From Lachnospiraceae bacterium (GTDB lineage: Bacteria; Bacillota; Clostridia; Lachnospirales; Lachnospiraceae): 33,204 nucleotides of DNA. The DNA is taken from NCBI GenBank assembly GCA_017624495.1, contig JAGAMY010000023.1:1-33204 (forward strand). The letters run 5' to 3'. Below are positions 23,768 to 31,472 of the stretch, piece after piece (within the stretch, counting starts at the first letter, position 1; every line of letters starts with the position of its first letter). The position numbers and the translations under genes were made by a program. The notes under the pieces are model-generated. The model made no database searches. It saw only the letters and a list, made by a program, of their open reading frames with translations, and was not told where the DNA came from.

Positions 23768-24463
23768 ATGTTAGGAATTATTGGAGCAATGGATCAGGAA
23801 GTGGCAAAATTAAAAGAAGTCATGACAGATGTAAAGGTGAGTAAAATTGCCACTTTAGAGTTTTATGAAGGAAAATTAAACGGTGCAGATGCAGTAGTAG
23901 TTAAGGCGGGCATTGGAAAAGTAAATGCAGCCTGTTGTACACAGAATCTTATCGACCATTTTCCGGTAAAATGGGTGGTAAATACAGGAATTGCAGGTTC
24001 CTTACAGGCAAAAATTGATGTCGGGGATATTGTCTTAGCAACAGATGCCGTAGAGCATGATATGGAGGTTTCTGTGTTTGGATATGAACCGGGACATGTG
24101 CCGGGAATGGAAACCCTTGCTTTTCCTATGGATGAAATGCTTCGCAAAATTGCAAAGGAAAGCTGTGAAAAGGTAAACCCGGATATTCATGTGCATGAAG
24201 GCAGAATTGTAACCGGAGATCAGTTTATTTCCAGTAAAGAGAAAAAACAATGGCTGACAGAAACATTTACGGGCTATTGCACAGAAATGGAAGGAGCTGC
24301 CATTGCCCATGCAGCATATTTAAATAATATTCCATGTCTGATTGTCCGTGCGATTTCCGATAAAGCGGATGACAGCGCAGAGATGGATTATCCGACCTTT
24401 GAAGCAAAAGCAATAGAACATTCCGTGAATTTGATGATAGAAATGGCAGGTAGATTAGCATGA
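23768..24463 (+). CDS. mtnN: 5'-methylthioadenosine/S-adenosylhomocysteine nucleosidase (Pfs/MTAN)
   Basis: 231-residue enzyme that cleaves adenine from SAH and methylthioadenosine, giving S-ribosylhomocysteine for LuxS. Start MLGIIGAMDQEV carries the catalytic-site Glu11. KAGIGKVNAA and NTGIAGSL are the purine nucleoside phosphorylase-fold glycine loops, TEMEGAAI binds ribose through Glu, and AISDKADD supplies the general acid Asp198. Length fits the family. AGGAAGAG precedes the ATG. Its stop overlaps the luxS start (ATGA, 24460-24463), so the two SAH-recycling enzymes are made together. Confidence 0.97.
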   Translation: MLGIIGAMDQEVAKLKEVMTDVKVSKIATLEFYEGKLNGADAVVVKAGIGKVNAACCTQNLIDHFPVKWVVNTGIAGSLQAKIDVGDIVLATDAVEHDMEVSVFGYEPGHVPGMETLAFPMDEMLRKIAKESCEKVNPDIHVHEGRIVTGDQFISSKEKKQWLTETFTGYCTEMEGAAIAHAAYLNNIPCLIVRAISDKADDSAEMDYPTFEAKAIEHSVNLMIEMAGRLA

Positions 24464-24939
24464 AAAAAATCGCAAGTTTTACAGTAAACCATCTTACCCT
24501 ATTACCGGGTATTTATGTATCCCGTAAAGACCATGTCGGTGCAGAGGTAGTGACTACTTTTGATATTCGTATGACAAGACCAAATTTTGAACCGGTGATG
24601 AATACAGCAGAGATTCATACCATTGAGCATTTAGGCGCTACATTTTTAAGAAATCATGCAGAATTTGCAGATAAAACCGTATATTTTGGACCGATGGGAT
24701 GTCGGACAGGTTTTTATCTTTTATTAGCAGGCGATTATGAATCTAAGGATATTGTGGAATTGTTAAAAGACATGTTTGCTTTTATCAAGGATTTTCAGGA
24801 TGAAGTACCGGGTGCAGCAGCAAGGGACTGCGGCAATTATTTGGACATGAATCTTCCGATGGCAAATTATGTGGCAAAGAAGTTTTATGAGGAAGTACTT
24901 TTAAATATTACAGAAGACCGTCTGGTGTATGCAGAGTAG
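24460..24939 (+). CDS. luxS: S-ribosylhomocysteine lyase (autoinducer-2 synthase) LuxS
   Basis: 159-residue metalloenzyme that splits S-ribosylhomocysteine into homocysteine and DPD, the precursor of AI-2. Metal ligands H53 and H57 lie in HTIEHLGATFLRN and C124 in ARDCGNY. C81 in GPMGCRTGFY is the catalytic Cys, and the GCRTGFY block is family-typical. Coupled to pfs by a 4-base overlap, which completes the activated methyl cycle branch to homocysteine. The next gene starts 88 bases later without a clear terminator between. Confidence 0.98.
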   Translation: MKKIASFTVNHLTLLPGIYVSRKDHVGAEVVTTFDIRMTRPNFEPVMNTAEIHTIEHLGATFLRNHAEFADKTVYFGPMGCRTGFYLLLAGDYESKDIVELLKDMFAFIKDFQDEVPGAAARDCGNYLDMNLPMANYVAKKFYEEVLLNITEDRLVYAE

Positions 24940-25027
24940 CAGATAAGATGTATGTGGCTGTAAGTTCTGCGCATGGGTATATTTGTAGTACCATAAGGCG
25001 GCAGATGGATGGAAAATTGGAGGAAAT

Positions 25028-25417
25028 ATGTTAGCAGCAGGGATAAAAGGTAAATTGGAAATGACAGTTACTTCTGCGGATACAGCAGAAGTGTTAAAAA
25101 GCGGTACATTACAGGTGTTCGCTACCCCGGCAATGATTGCTTTAATAGAAGAAACGGCATGGAAAAGCGTGGCAGAAATGCTTGATGAAGGCTGTGCAAG
25201 TGTGGGCACAAGTCTGAATGTAAAGCATTTAGCAGCTACTCCGGTAGGTATGAAAGTGACCTGCGAAACCGAATTGACAGAAGTAGATGGCAGACGTTTA
25301 GTATTTGCCGTTGAGGTCTATGATGAAACCGGAAAAGTAGGGGAAGGCACTCATGAGCGTTTTGTGATACAGGCAGAAAAATTCCAGCAGAAAGCGGATG
25401 CTAAGTTAGAAAAATAG
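25028..25417 (+). CDS. Hot-dog fold thioesterase, FlK-like
   Basis: 129-residue protein of the fluoroacetyl-CoA thioesterase-like group. The residues matching the FlK Thr-Glu-His triad occur with the same spacing: T33 (FATPAM), E41 (IEETA) and H67 (VKHLAATPVGM). The VGTSLNVKHLAATP block is characteristic. Specificity for fluoroacetyl-CoA is not implied; relatives in gut Firmicutes have no known substrate, and a role in hydrolysing stray acyl-CoAs is likely. GGAGG stands before the ATG. It is the last gene before a strong terminator. Confidence 0.9.
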   Translation: MLAAGIKGKLEMTVTSADTAEVLKSGTLQVFATPAMIALIEETAWKSVAEMLDEGCASVGTSLNVKHLAATPVGMKVTCETELTEVDGRRLVFAVEVYDETGKVGEGTHERFVIQAEKFQQKADAKLEK

Positions 25418-25464
25418 AAAATGTGCAGGTTGTGTATGGAATGATACAGCCTGCACATTTTTTC
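25418..25464. terminator. Terminator of the chemoreceptor-luxS-thioesterase operon
   Basis: Arms 25418-25429 and 25450-25461 are perfect 12-base complements (CCTGCACATTTT on the right), extended inward by TGT/ACA, then TTTTTT. The AAAA on the left side may let it work in the opposite direction for the convergent gene. Confidence 0.9.
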
Positions 25465-25471
25465 GTATTGT

Positions 25472-25867
25472 CTAAAGATTAACTTCTTTTTTCAGCCAGT
25501 CAAGACATTCCTGTGTAGTAGCAAAATGTCCCTCGGCAACGCCGGTTGCAGAACGCTCGGTGTTTTTCTTCGCCTGAATCTTTAACATAACGGAAGAACC
25601 TTCTGCAAATGCAAATGCTTTACATCCGGCATCTACAAATTTCTTTGTCATTTCTACAAGCTCACCGCCTTCAGCAGGTGAAACAGGACTCATTTGTGAG
25701 CAGTCTGCGATATAAGCCCAGCCGGATTTCCAGCTTGCAGCACTTTCCAATACGGTTTTTGTCAACCATTTTAATTCATCAATATTTGTCTTTCCAACAC
25801 CGGCAGAAAGTACGATTTTTCTTCCCGGAATAGTTTCAACTGTTTGTGCCCCCATTTTTTTTGCCAT
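25472..25867 (-). CDS. Small SpoIIAA/STAS-like protein of unknown function
   Basis: 131 residues, soluble, no signal or membrane helix. After a short N-terminal lead (MAKKMGAQTVETIPGRKIVL) come ASWKSGWAYIADCSQMSPVS, a long helix (ELVEMTKKFVDAGCKAFAF) and a C-terminal FATTQECLDWLKKEV, which resembles the closing helix of SpoIIAA/STAS-like folds. I am not certain of the family. GGAGAA precedes the ATG. It is transcribed away from the rrf2 gene from a face-to-face promoter pair with a dyad in the middle, so both genes may answer to the same regulator. Confidence 0.7.
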   Translation of the reverse strand: MAKKMGAQTVETIPGRKIVLSAGVGKTNIDELKWLTKTVLESAASWKSGWAYIADCSQMSPVSPAEGGELVEMTKKFVDAGCKAFAFAEGSSVMLKIQAKKNTERSATGVAEGHFATTQECLDWLKKEVNL

Positions 25868-25996
25868 AGTCAGTTCTCCTTTGCATGTGATTTTTCCTAA
25901 TAAATAGGAATGATTTTGTTTTTTAATTAATTATCCGGCAAATGTCATGTATATTTAAAGGAATATTACAAATTGCCAGAAAATTTATATATGGAT

Positions 25997-26074
25997 AGTG
26001 TATAGCAAAAGTACTAATTTGTCAATGTATGAAATTTATTTCATATTGACATACTAGGAAAAAGGTCATAAAAT
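25997..26074. promoter_or_regulatory. Divergent promoters with central dyad between the STAS-like gene and rrf2
   Basis: Plus strand: TTGACA (26046-26051), 17-base spacer, TAAAAT (26069-26074). Minus strand: TTGACA (26020-26025), 17-base spacer, TACACT (25997-26002). Between the two -35 boxes lies ATGAAAT-TT-ATTTCAT (26029-26044), a perfect dyad. ATACTAGGAAAA (26051-26062) lies in the plus spacer and recurs before cysK. Confidence 0.75.
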
Positions 26075-26107
26075 AGAATGCAGGAAAACAAAAAGGAGCA
26101 GTGTTTT

Positions 26108-26530
26108 ATGAAGATTTCTACAAAAGGACGTTATGCGCTTCGGTTGATGTTGGATATTGCTATGCATGATACAATAGAACCGGTGCGCTTAAAGGATACA
26201 GCAGAGCGACAGAATATTTCCGTGAAATATTTAGAACAGATTATATCTGCTCTTGTACGGGCAGGGTATGTAAAGAGTATTCGTGGACCGCAGGGTGGCT
26301 ATCGTCTGATGAAAAAGCCGACAGAGTACACGGTAGGCATGATTCTTCGTCAGGTGGAGGGAAACATGGTGCCGGTGTCCTGTTTAGAGGATGAAGCTGT
26401 AGATTGCGAAAGACAGGAGCAGTGTGTGACACTTCGGATATGGAAAGAACTGGATGTGGCAATGCGCAGTGTATTAGATAAATATACATTGGCAGATTTA
26501 ATGGGATGGCAGCAGGAAATAACTCCTTGA
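26108..26530 (+). CDS. Rrf2-family transcriptional regulator with three C-terminal cysteines
   Basis: 140 residues. The winged helix is at the N-terminus (MKISTKGRYALRLMLDIA, then NISVKYLEQIISALVRAGYV and RGPQGGYRL). The effector segment has C92, C100 and C106 (C-x7-C-x5-C), close to the IscR pattern (C-x5-C-x5-C), so an Fe-S cluster is likely; CymR, the cysteine-metabolism regulator, lacks these. The downstream gene is cysK, as with cymR-type loci, so it may link Fe-S or sulfur status to cysteine synthesis. ATG 26108 is preferred to the upstream ATG 26078 because AGGAG precedes it and the family starts here. Confidence 0.92.
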   Translation: MKISTKGRYALRLMLDIAMHDTIEPVRLKDTAERQNISVKYLEQIISALVRAGYVKSIRGPQGGYRLMKKPTEYTVGMILRQVEGNMVPVSCLEDEAVDCERQEQCVTLRIWKELDVAMRSVLDKYTLADLMGWQQEITP

Positions 26531-26550
26531 CAAAATTTGCAGGGAGTTTT
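26521..26550 (+). terminator. Weak terminator overlapping the rrf2 stop codon
   Basis: Arms 26521-26529 and 26540-26548 pair over 9 bases (one wobble), followed by TTTT and AT-rich sequence. It may only partly separate rrf2 from cysK. Confidence 0.55.
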
Positions 26551-26574
26551 ATATTATATTAAAATCATATAAAA

Positions 26575-26586
26575 ATACTAGGAAAA
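26575..26586 (+). promoter_or_regulatory. Candidate Rrf2 operator upstream of cysK
   Basis: ATACTAGGAAAA repeats exactly the element at 26051-26062 in the rrf2 promoter. It lies 33 bases before the cysK start, with AATAAA/TAAAAG-like -10 candidates at the matching distance (around 26593-26600). Confidence 0.5.
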
Positions 26587-26618
26587 GTATGGAATAAAAG
26601 AAAGTGAGGATACAAAAT

Positions 26619-27554
26619 ATGGCAAAGATTTATAAAGGAGCACTGGAATTGGTAGGCAATACCCCTCTTATTGAAGCTGTAAATATGGAAAAAGCACATG
26701 GTCTTGAAGCGAAACTAATTTTTAAATTAGAATATTTAAATCCGACCGGCAGCGTAAAGGACAGGGCAGCAAAAGCCATGATAGAAGAAGCTGAAAGAGC
26801 AGGTATGTTAAAAGAAGGTTCTGTTATTATTGAACCAACTTCTGGAAACACAGGTATAGGGCTTGCCTCTATTGCCGCTGTAAAAGGCTACCGGATTATT
26901 TTGACAATGCCGGAAACTATGAGTGTAGAACGCAGAAATATTTTAAAGGCATATGGAGCGGAAATTGTTTTGACAGAGGGTGCAAAGGGGATGTCCGGGG
27001 CTATAGCTAAGGCAGAGGCATTGGCAAAGGAAATTCCGGGCAGTTTTATTCCGGGACAGTTTGATAATCCGGCAAATCCTAAAGCTCATAAGGAAACCAC
27101 AGGACCGGAAATCTGGCAGGATACAGATGGAAAAGTGGATATATTTGTGGCTGGCGTAGGTACAGGTGGTACATTGACGGGAACGGGTGAATATTTAAAA
27201 GAAAAGAATCCAAATATCTCAATTGTTGCCGTAGAGCCGAAAGCATCTCCTGTTTTATCCGAGGGAAAAGGTGGTCCGCATAAAATTCAGGGTATTGGGG
27301 CAGGATTTGTGCCTGCTACATTAAATACAGAGATTTATGATGAAATTATTACTGCGGATAATGAAATTGGTTTTGCTATAGCAAAGGAAATTGCAACAAA
27401 AGAAGGCATTTTAGTAGGAATTTCCTCGGGTGCAGCAGCATATGCAGCTATTGAGCTGGCAAAAAGACCTGAAAATAAGGGGAAAACAATTGTTGCACTG
27501 CTGCCGGATAGTGGTGACAGATATTATTCTACACCGTTATTTGTGGAAGAGTAG
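26619..27554 (+). CDS. cysK: Cysteine synthase A (O-acetylserine sulfhydrylase)
   Basis: 311-residue PLP enzyme that makes cysteine from O-acetylserine and sulfide. [10 protein letters not shown] opens the fold, and [14 protein letters not shown] contains the PLP-binding Lys47. [12 protein letters not shown] binds the substrate carboxylate, [12 protein letters not shown] binds the PLP phosphate, and [10 protein letters not shown] follows. The length is standard for CysK. ATG 26619 has GAGGA 8 bases upstream; the GTG at 26604 lies within that region. Probably controlled by the Rrf2 regulator next door through the shared ATACTAGG element. A strong terminator follows. Confidence 0.97.
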   Translation: MAKIYKGALELVGNTPLIEAVNMEKAHGLEAKLIFKLEYLNPTGSVKDRAAKAMIEEAERAGMLKEGSVIIEPTSGNTGIGLASIAAVKGYRIILTMPETMSVERRNILKAYGAEIVLTEGAKGMSGAIAKAEALAKEIPGSFIPGQFDNPANPKAHKETTGPEIWQDTDGKVDIFVAGVGTGGTLTGTGEYLKEKNPNISIVAVEPKASPVLSEGKGGPHKIQGIGAGFVPATLNTEIYDEIITADNEIGFAIAKEIATKEGILVGISSGAAAYAAIELAKRPENKGKTIVALLPDSGDRYYSTPLFVEE

Positions 27555-27561
27555 TTAAATG

Positions 27562-27603
27562 ATTGTCCATGGGAGTGAGTTTTCTCCTGTGGACAATTTT
27601 TTT
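27562..27603 (+). terminator. Terminator of cysK
   Basis: Arms 27562-27575 and 27584-27597 pair over 14 bases with two wobbles, then seven to eight Ts. Confidence 0.92.
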
Positions 27604-27604
27604 C

Positions 27605-27643
27605 AAAAAAAAGAACGAACACAGTGTTGTATTCGTTCTTTTT
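27605..27643 (-). terminator. Terminator of the tRNA-Phe/tRNA-Gly unit
   Basis: Arms 27608-27619 and 27632-27643 are complementary (AAAAAGAACGAA/TTCGTTCTTTTT). On the minus strand the hairpin is followed by eight Ts. It abuts the cysK terminator, which points the other way. Confidence 0.9.
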
Positions 27644-27652
27644 ATAAAAATA

Positions 27653-27723
27653 AGCGGGTGATGGGAATCGAACCCACGTATCCAGCTTGGAAGGCTGGTG
27701 TTCTACCATTGAACTACACCCGC
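27653..27723 (-). tRNA. tRNA-Gly(TCC)
   Basis: On the minus strand a 71-nt cloverleaf: acceptor GCGGGTG/CACCCGC, D-arm GTTCAATGGTAGAAC, anticodon stem CCAGC/GCTGG with loop CTTCCAA (anticodon TCC), T-arm with TTCGATT, discriminator T as usual for tRNA-Gly. CCA is not encoded. It lies 8 bases after tRNA-Phe. Confidence 0.97.
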
Positions 27724-27731
27724 ATGTGAAG

Positions 27732-27804
<73 letters not shown>

Positions 27805-27825
27805 ATTGCTCTCACAGCAAAAATA

Positions 27826-27854
27826 ATTTTATATGAATACGAGTTGTTTGTCAA
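27826..27854 (-). promoter_or_regulatory. Promoter of the tRNA-Phe/tRNA-Gly unit
   Basis: On the minus strand TTGACA (27849-27854), a 17-base spacer and TAAAAT (27826-27831), about 20 bases before tRNA-Phe. Confidence 0.85.
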
Positions 27855-27908
27855 GGGGGAAAATAAAATTTTTGGCTCAGAATCGTTACAGTTTTTTACT
27901 TGAAAGTG

Positions 27909-27917
27909 TGTTATACT
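27909..27917 (+). promoter_or_regulatory. Extended -10 promoter of the secreted protease
   Basis: TGTTATACT (27909-27917) is an extended -10, 63 bases before the start codon. The -35 region is T-rich and weak. Confidence 0.5.
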
Positions 27918-27980
27918 GTTCATAACTTATGAAATTGTGCATTTTTATACGACATATAGAAAGCTAAAGGGGCGTTGTTT

Positions 27981-30900
27981 ATGAAAAAGAAGATATTATC
28001 GTGGCTTTTGATTGGTGTTTTATGTGCAGGCTGTTTATCGACAGATTTGCAGGTAAAGGCAGAAACAGTGGGAGAAATACAGTTATTTGATGAGCCGGAA
28101 GCCTATTATATGCAGTATAAGGGAGAGCCGTCTGTCTATGGCTATCAGGACTATGAATGGGTGGATGAAAATGGAAATGTCGTAGAAATACAGGAAACAC
28201 GGCAGGAGGTGAATCTGTTATTTGACGATATTGTGGAAAGTGTAAATTTGCCATCTGCCTATGATATGCGGGATGTGGACGGTACAAATTATGTACCTGC
28301 CATTCGAAATCAGGGCAGTTTTGGTACATGCTGGGCACATGCCGCATTAGCTTCCATGGAAACAAATATGATTAAAAAAGGTTTTGCAGATACAGAGGTT
28401 GATTATGCAGAGCGCCATCTTGCGTATTTTGCCCATACACCAAATGAGGCTTTAGGTGATGGAGCAGAAAGTATCTCCGGTTCTTATGGAAAATATGGTG
28501 GTGGAAACGCACAGCAGGCTATAGGACAGTTAGCCGGCTGGTATGGAGCTGCGAATGAAACGGATTTTCCCTATGAAAACTGTTCTGCATCGGATTCGAT
28601 TGCAGAAGCAAACCGAAAGGTAAGTGTGGCACATTTGACGGAAGCAAATGAATTAACGGATGCATCCGATATTAAAGCGGCTATTATGGCAAATGGAGCG
28701 GTGCAGGGAAGTTATTATTCAGCATCTTCAGATGGAGAATACATATATAAAACCGGAATGACAGGAACAAATCATGCGATATCCATTATTGGCTGGGATG
28801 ATACGCTGGATAAATCGAATTTTTCTTATAATGACAATTCTCCTATGACAGATGGTGCATGGCTGGTAAGAAACAGTTGGGGAACAAACTGGGGAAATGC
28901 AGGTTATTGCTGGATTTCTTATGAAGACAGTACGCTTTCAAGTTTCTGGTCATTTGAGGCAGAACCGGCAGATGCACGGGATTATATTTATCAGTATGAT
29001 GGTGCCGGATATAAAGGGTACTTAAGCAGTCAAGGCGGTGAGATGCATGTTGTAAATGCCTATAAAGCAGTAACAAACCAGATTTTACGAGAAATTGGTT
29101 TTTATACATTAAAGGAGGATTCTTATGAGATAAATATTTATTTGGACACAGAAGAAATATATCCAAATTCGGCAACCCTTTACTATGTGATGCCTGAAAC
29201 TCCATATATGACAATTACCGGGCAGGTAGAACATGGCGGTTACCATACAGTGGATATACCGGAGAGTATTCATATTGCTGAGGGTGAACGTTTTCTGGTG
29301 GAACTTAGTACTGGAAGTACATTTGTTATGTGTGAGATAGGAAGTGAATATTCTTCTTCAAAAAACGAATCCTATTATGTGACAGCTTCAACATCAGTTG
29401 GAGGGAAAAAAACGTATCTTTGGACGGATTGTGCAGAAAATACGAATTATAAAAATTTTTGTATAAAAGTTATCGCAGATAATCAGGAAGAAAGTGTTGA
29501 AAATATTGCCAAAACAATGAAAGAAACGGATTTGAAATTAGAATACTCTGCTGAAGAAGTAAACACACAGGAAATGCTAGAAAGCAAACTGCCGGAAACA
29601 GTATCGGTAATCACAGCAGCGGGTGAAGAAGCAGAGGCAGATGTTTTATGGGAAACAAATGACAGTTTTTTGGCAACAGGTAAAACTTATCATTATACAG
29701 GTACGTTGCAGTCGAATGTATCTGTATATGTACCGGAAGATTTTGATACAGTTTCACTGACGATTACCGTAGAGCCTGTAACAGTTACAAACCCGGTATT
29801 TGAGCCGATAGGTGTTCTCATGCAGGAAGGCATAACGACAGTAGGTGTAAATGATTTTGAAGAGGGTGTTTTTCCGCTGAATGGAGAAGTGGCAGTAGGA
29901 GAAAATAGTAAGGTATCATACAGCATAGTCTGGGATGAAAAGCAGACGATAGATATGTCGGCTATCGGTGCCAGTGTAGATTTTAGGGGTACGATTTCCT
30001 ATACAGATGCCAAGGCATGGATGACACTGCCGGAGAATCTGACAGTAATACGAAGAGTTTCTGTAGCAGAGCCGCCATATTATCAGGTTACTTTGCCGGA
30101 AGGTGTGGGATATAGGGCAGTTTCTGCCGAAGATTGTGTTGCGGAGAAGGTGTATGAAGGCAGAGATTACAGTTTTGTTTTAAATGAAGCCGAAGGATAT
30201 GATTTATCTGCTGTTATTGTAAAAATAGATGGTATAGAAACTATTCTTGCAAATGGTAAATATACAATTCCCAATGTTGTGCAGGATATCAGTCATATTA
30301 CAGTTGAGAATGTAAAACTGAAAAATACGCTTTTTAAAGTTGAAGGTACACAGGAGAATACATATTCCATTACGCCGATAGCACCGGCAACAGGAATAAA
30401 ACGTCTTGGGGATGCACAGTATCAGACAAGTCTTGTGATAAATGAAGCATCAGATGTAAAAATAGTATTGCAGGATGCACATGGTATTGAAAGTGCAGAG
30501 GCAGTAGTTTCAATTCAGGAAGAAAAATGTATACATGCAAATACAGAAATTCGTAATGCATCTGCTGCAGCAGTTGGCGTAGCAGGTTATACGGGAGATG
30601 TATATTGCATTGCCTGTGGTGAATGTATTGAATACGGAGAAATTATTGCGGCGTTAGAGAAGCCAGCGGATACACCGAGAGAGGATATCGGAGATAATCC
30701 GGGAAGTGATGACGGAGAAGAACCGTCGGATAATCCGGAAAGTGGAAACAATCCATCAGATAGCACGGAAAGCGGAAGTAATCCGTCCGATAACGCAGAA
30801 AAGAATACAGAAAATGCACAGCCGGAATATCCGGTTGTCGGTGAAGAGTTGAAGCTTGCAAATGACTGCTATAAGGTAACAAATGCAGACAGTGTTTACG

Positions 30901-31334
30901 GAACAGTAGAATATACAGGTACTACAGGTAAATCCAAAACCATAAAAATTCCGGATACAATTACAGTTGATGGAATTGTATATAAAGTTACATCAATTAG
31001 TACAAATGCTCTTAAAAATAACAAAAAGATTACAAAAGTTATTATTGGTAATAATGTGAAAACGATAGGTATAAGAGCATTTTATGGCTGTAAAAAACTT
31101 ACGTCTGTAACGATTGGAAAATCTGTAATTCGTATAGGCAAAGAAGCATTTTGCAACTGTAAAAAATTAGCCAAAATACAGATTAAGTCTGCTGTTCTTC
31201 AATCTGTAGGAAAAAATGCATTAAAAAATATCAAAAATTCTGCACAGATTAAAGTTCCGAAAAAGAAATTAGCTGCATATAAAAAGCTGCTAAAAGGGAA
31301 AGGTCAGGGAAAAGAGGTAAAAATTAAGAAATAA
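27981..31334 (+). CDS. Secreted papain-family (C1A) cysteine protease with BspA-type leucine-rich repeats
   Basis: 1117-residue exported protein. The signal peptide (about 1-27) probably ends VKA-ET. The protease domain lies at about 90-335 with the C1A catalytic set: Q111, C117 in NQGSFGTCWAHAA, H265 in TNHAISIIGWDD and N298 in VRNSWGTNWG. A beta-rich lectin-like region (about 340-510) and further beta modules, two of them Ig/FIVAR-like, follow. A low-complexity linker rich in Asn, Pro, Ser, Asp and Glu (about 900-955) leads to a C-terminal LRR_5 domain (IKIPDTITVDGIVYKVTSI, LKNNKKITKVIIGNNVKTIG, FYGCKKLTSVTIG). ATG 27981 is preferred to TTG 27975 because AAAGGGG fits it. Likely degrades or binds host or dietary protein at the cell surface. 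No sortase motif is seen. Confidence 0.9.
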   Translation: MKKKILSWLLIGVLCAGCLSTDLQVKAETVGEIQLFDEPEAYYMQYKGEPSVYGYQDYEWVDENGNVVEIQETRQEVNLLFDDIVESVNLPSAYDMRDVDGTNYVPAIRNQGSFGTCWAHAALASMETNMIKKGFADTEVDYAERHLAYFAHTPNEALGDGAESISGSYGKYGGGNAQQAIGQLAGWYGAANETDFPYENCSASDSIAEANRKVSVAHLTEANELTDASDIKAAIMANGAVQGSYYSASSDGEYIYKTGMTGTNHAISIIGWDDTLDKSNFSYNDNSPMTDGAWLVRNSWGTNWGNAGYCWISYEDSTLSSFWSFEAEPADARDYIYQYDGAGYKGYLSSQGGEMHVVNAYKAVTNQILREIGFYTLKEDSYEINIYLDTEEIYPNSATLYYVMPETPYMTITGQVEHGGYHTVDIPESIHIAEGERFLVELSTGSTFVMCEIGSEYSSSKNESYYVTASTSVGGKKTYLWTDCAENTNYKNFCIKVIADNQEESVENIAKTMKETDLKLEYSAEEVNTQEMLESKLPETVSVITAAGEEAEADVLWETNDSFLATGKTYHYTGTLQSNVSVYVPEDFDTVSLTITVEPVTVTNPVFEPIGVLMQEGITTVGVNDFEEGVFPLNGEVAVGENSKVSYSIVWDEKQTIDMSAIGASVDFRGTISYTDAKAWMTLPENLTVIRRVSVAEPPYYQVTLPEGVGYRAVSAEDCVAEKVYEGRDYSFVLNEAEGYDLSAVIVKIDGIETILANGKYTIPNVVQDISHITVENVKLKNTLFKVEGTQENTYSITPIAPATGIKRLGDAQYQTSLVINEASDVKIVLQDAHGIESAEAVVSIQEEKCIHANTEIRNASAAAVGVAGYTGDVYCIACGECIEYGEIIAALEKPADTPREDIGDNPGSDDGEEPSDNPESGNNPSDSTESGSNPSDNAEKNTENAQPEYPVVGEELKLANDCYKVTNADSVYGTVEYTGTTGKSKTIKIPDTITVDGIVYKVTSISTNALKNNKKITKVIIGNNVKTIGIRAFYGCKKLTSVTIGKSVIRIGKEAFCNCKKLAKIQIKSAVLQSVGKNALKNIKNSAQIKVPKKKLAAYKKLLKGKGQGKEVKIKK

Positions 31335-31369
31335 TGAAAAAAATTCTTTTCTCTGAAAAAGTTTTGTAC

Positions 31370-31417
31370 TATAATAGGAATATCTTTTTTATTTACCGGA
31401 TAAAATCGGCAAATAAA
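31370..31417 (+). promoter_or_regulatory. guaA promoter and leader hairpin
   Basis: TATAAT (31370-31375) with a weak -35 is followed by a hairpin with TTTATTT/AAATAAA arms (31388-31394, 31411-31417) and an inner CCG(G)AT/ATCGG stem. I cannot match it to a known purine-sensing riboswitch. Confidence 0.4.
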
Positions 31418-31472
31418 AGCCTCTGGCAGGATAAGTAGAAAAATTTATAAAAATACAAAAGGAGAGACAACG

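Noticed and set aside
27981-28070. Lipoprotein signal in the C1A protease (LLIGVLCAGC)
   Set aside because: The -3 residue before the candidate Cys is itself Cys, not the usual Leu-type residue, and a better signal peptidase I site (VKA-ET) follows shortly after.
31376-31472. Guanine or PRPP riboswitch upstream of guaA
   Set aside because: No match to the conserved core elements could be seen by eye; only a generic hairpin is supported.
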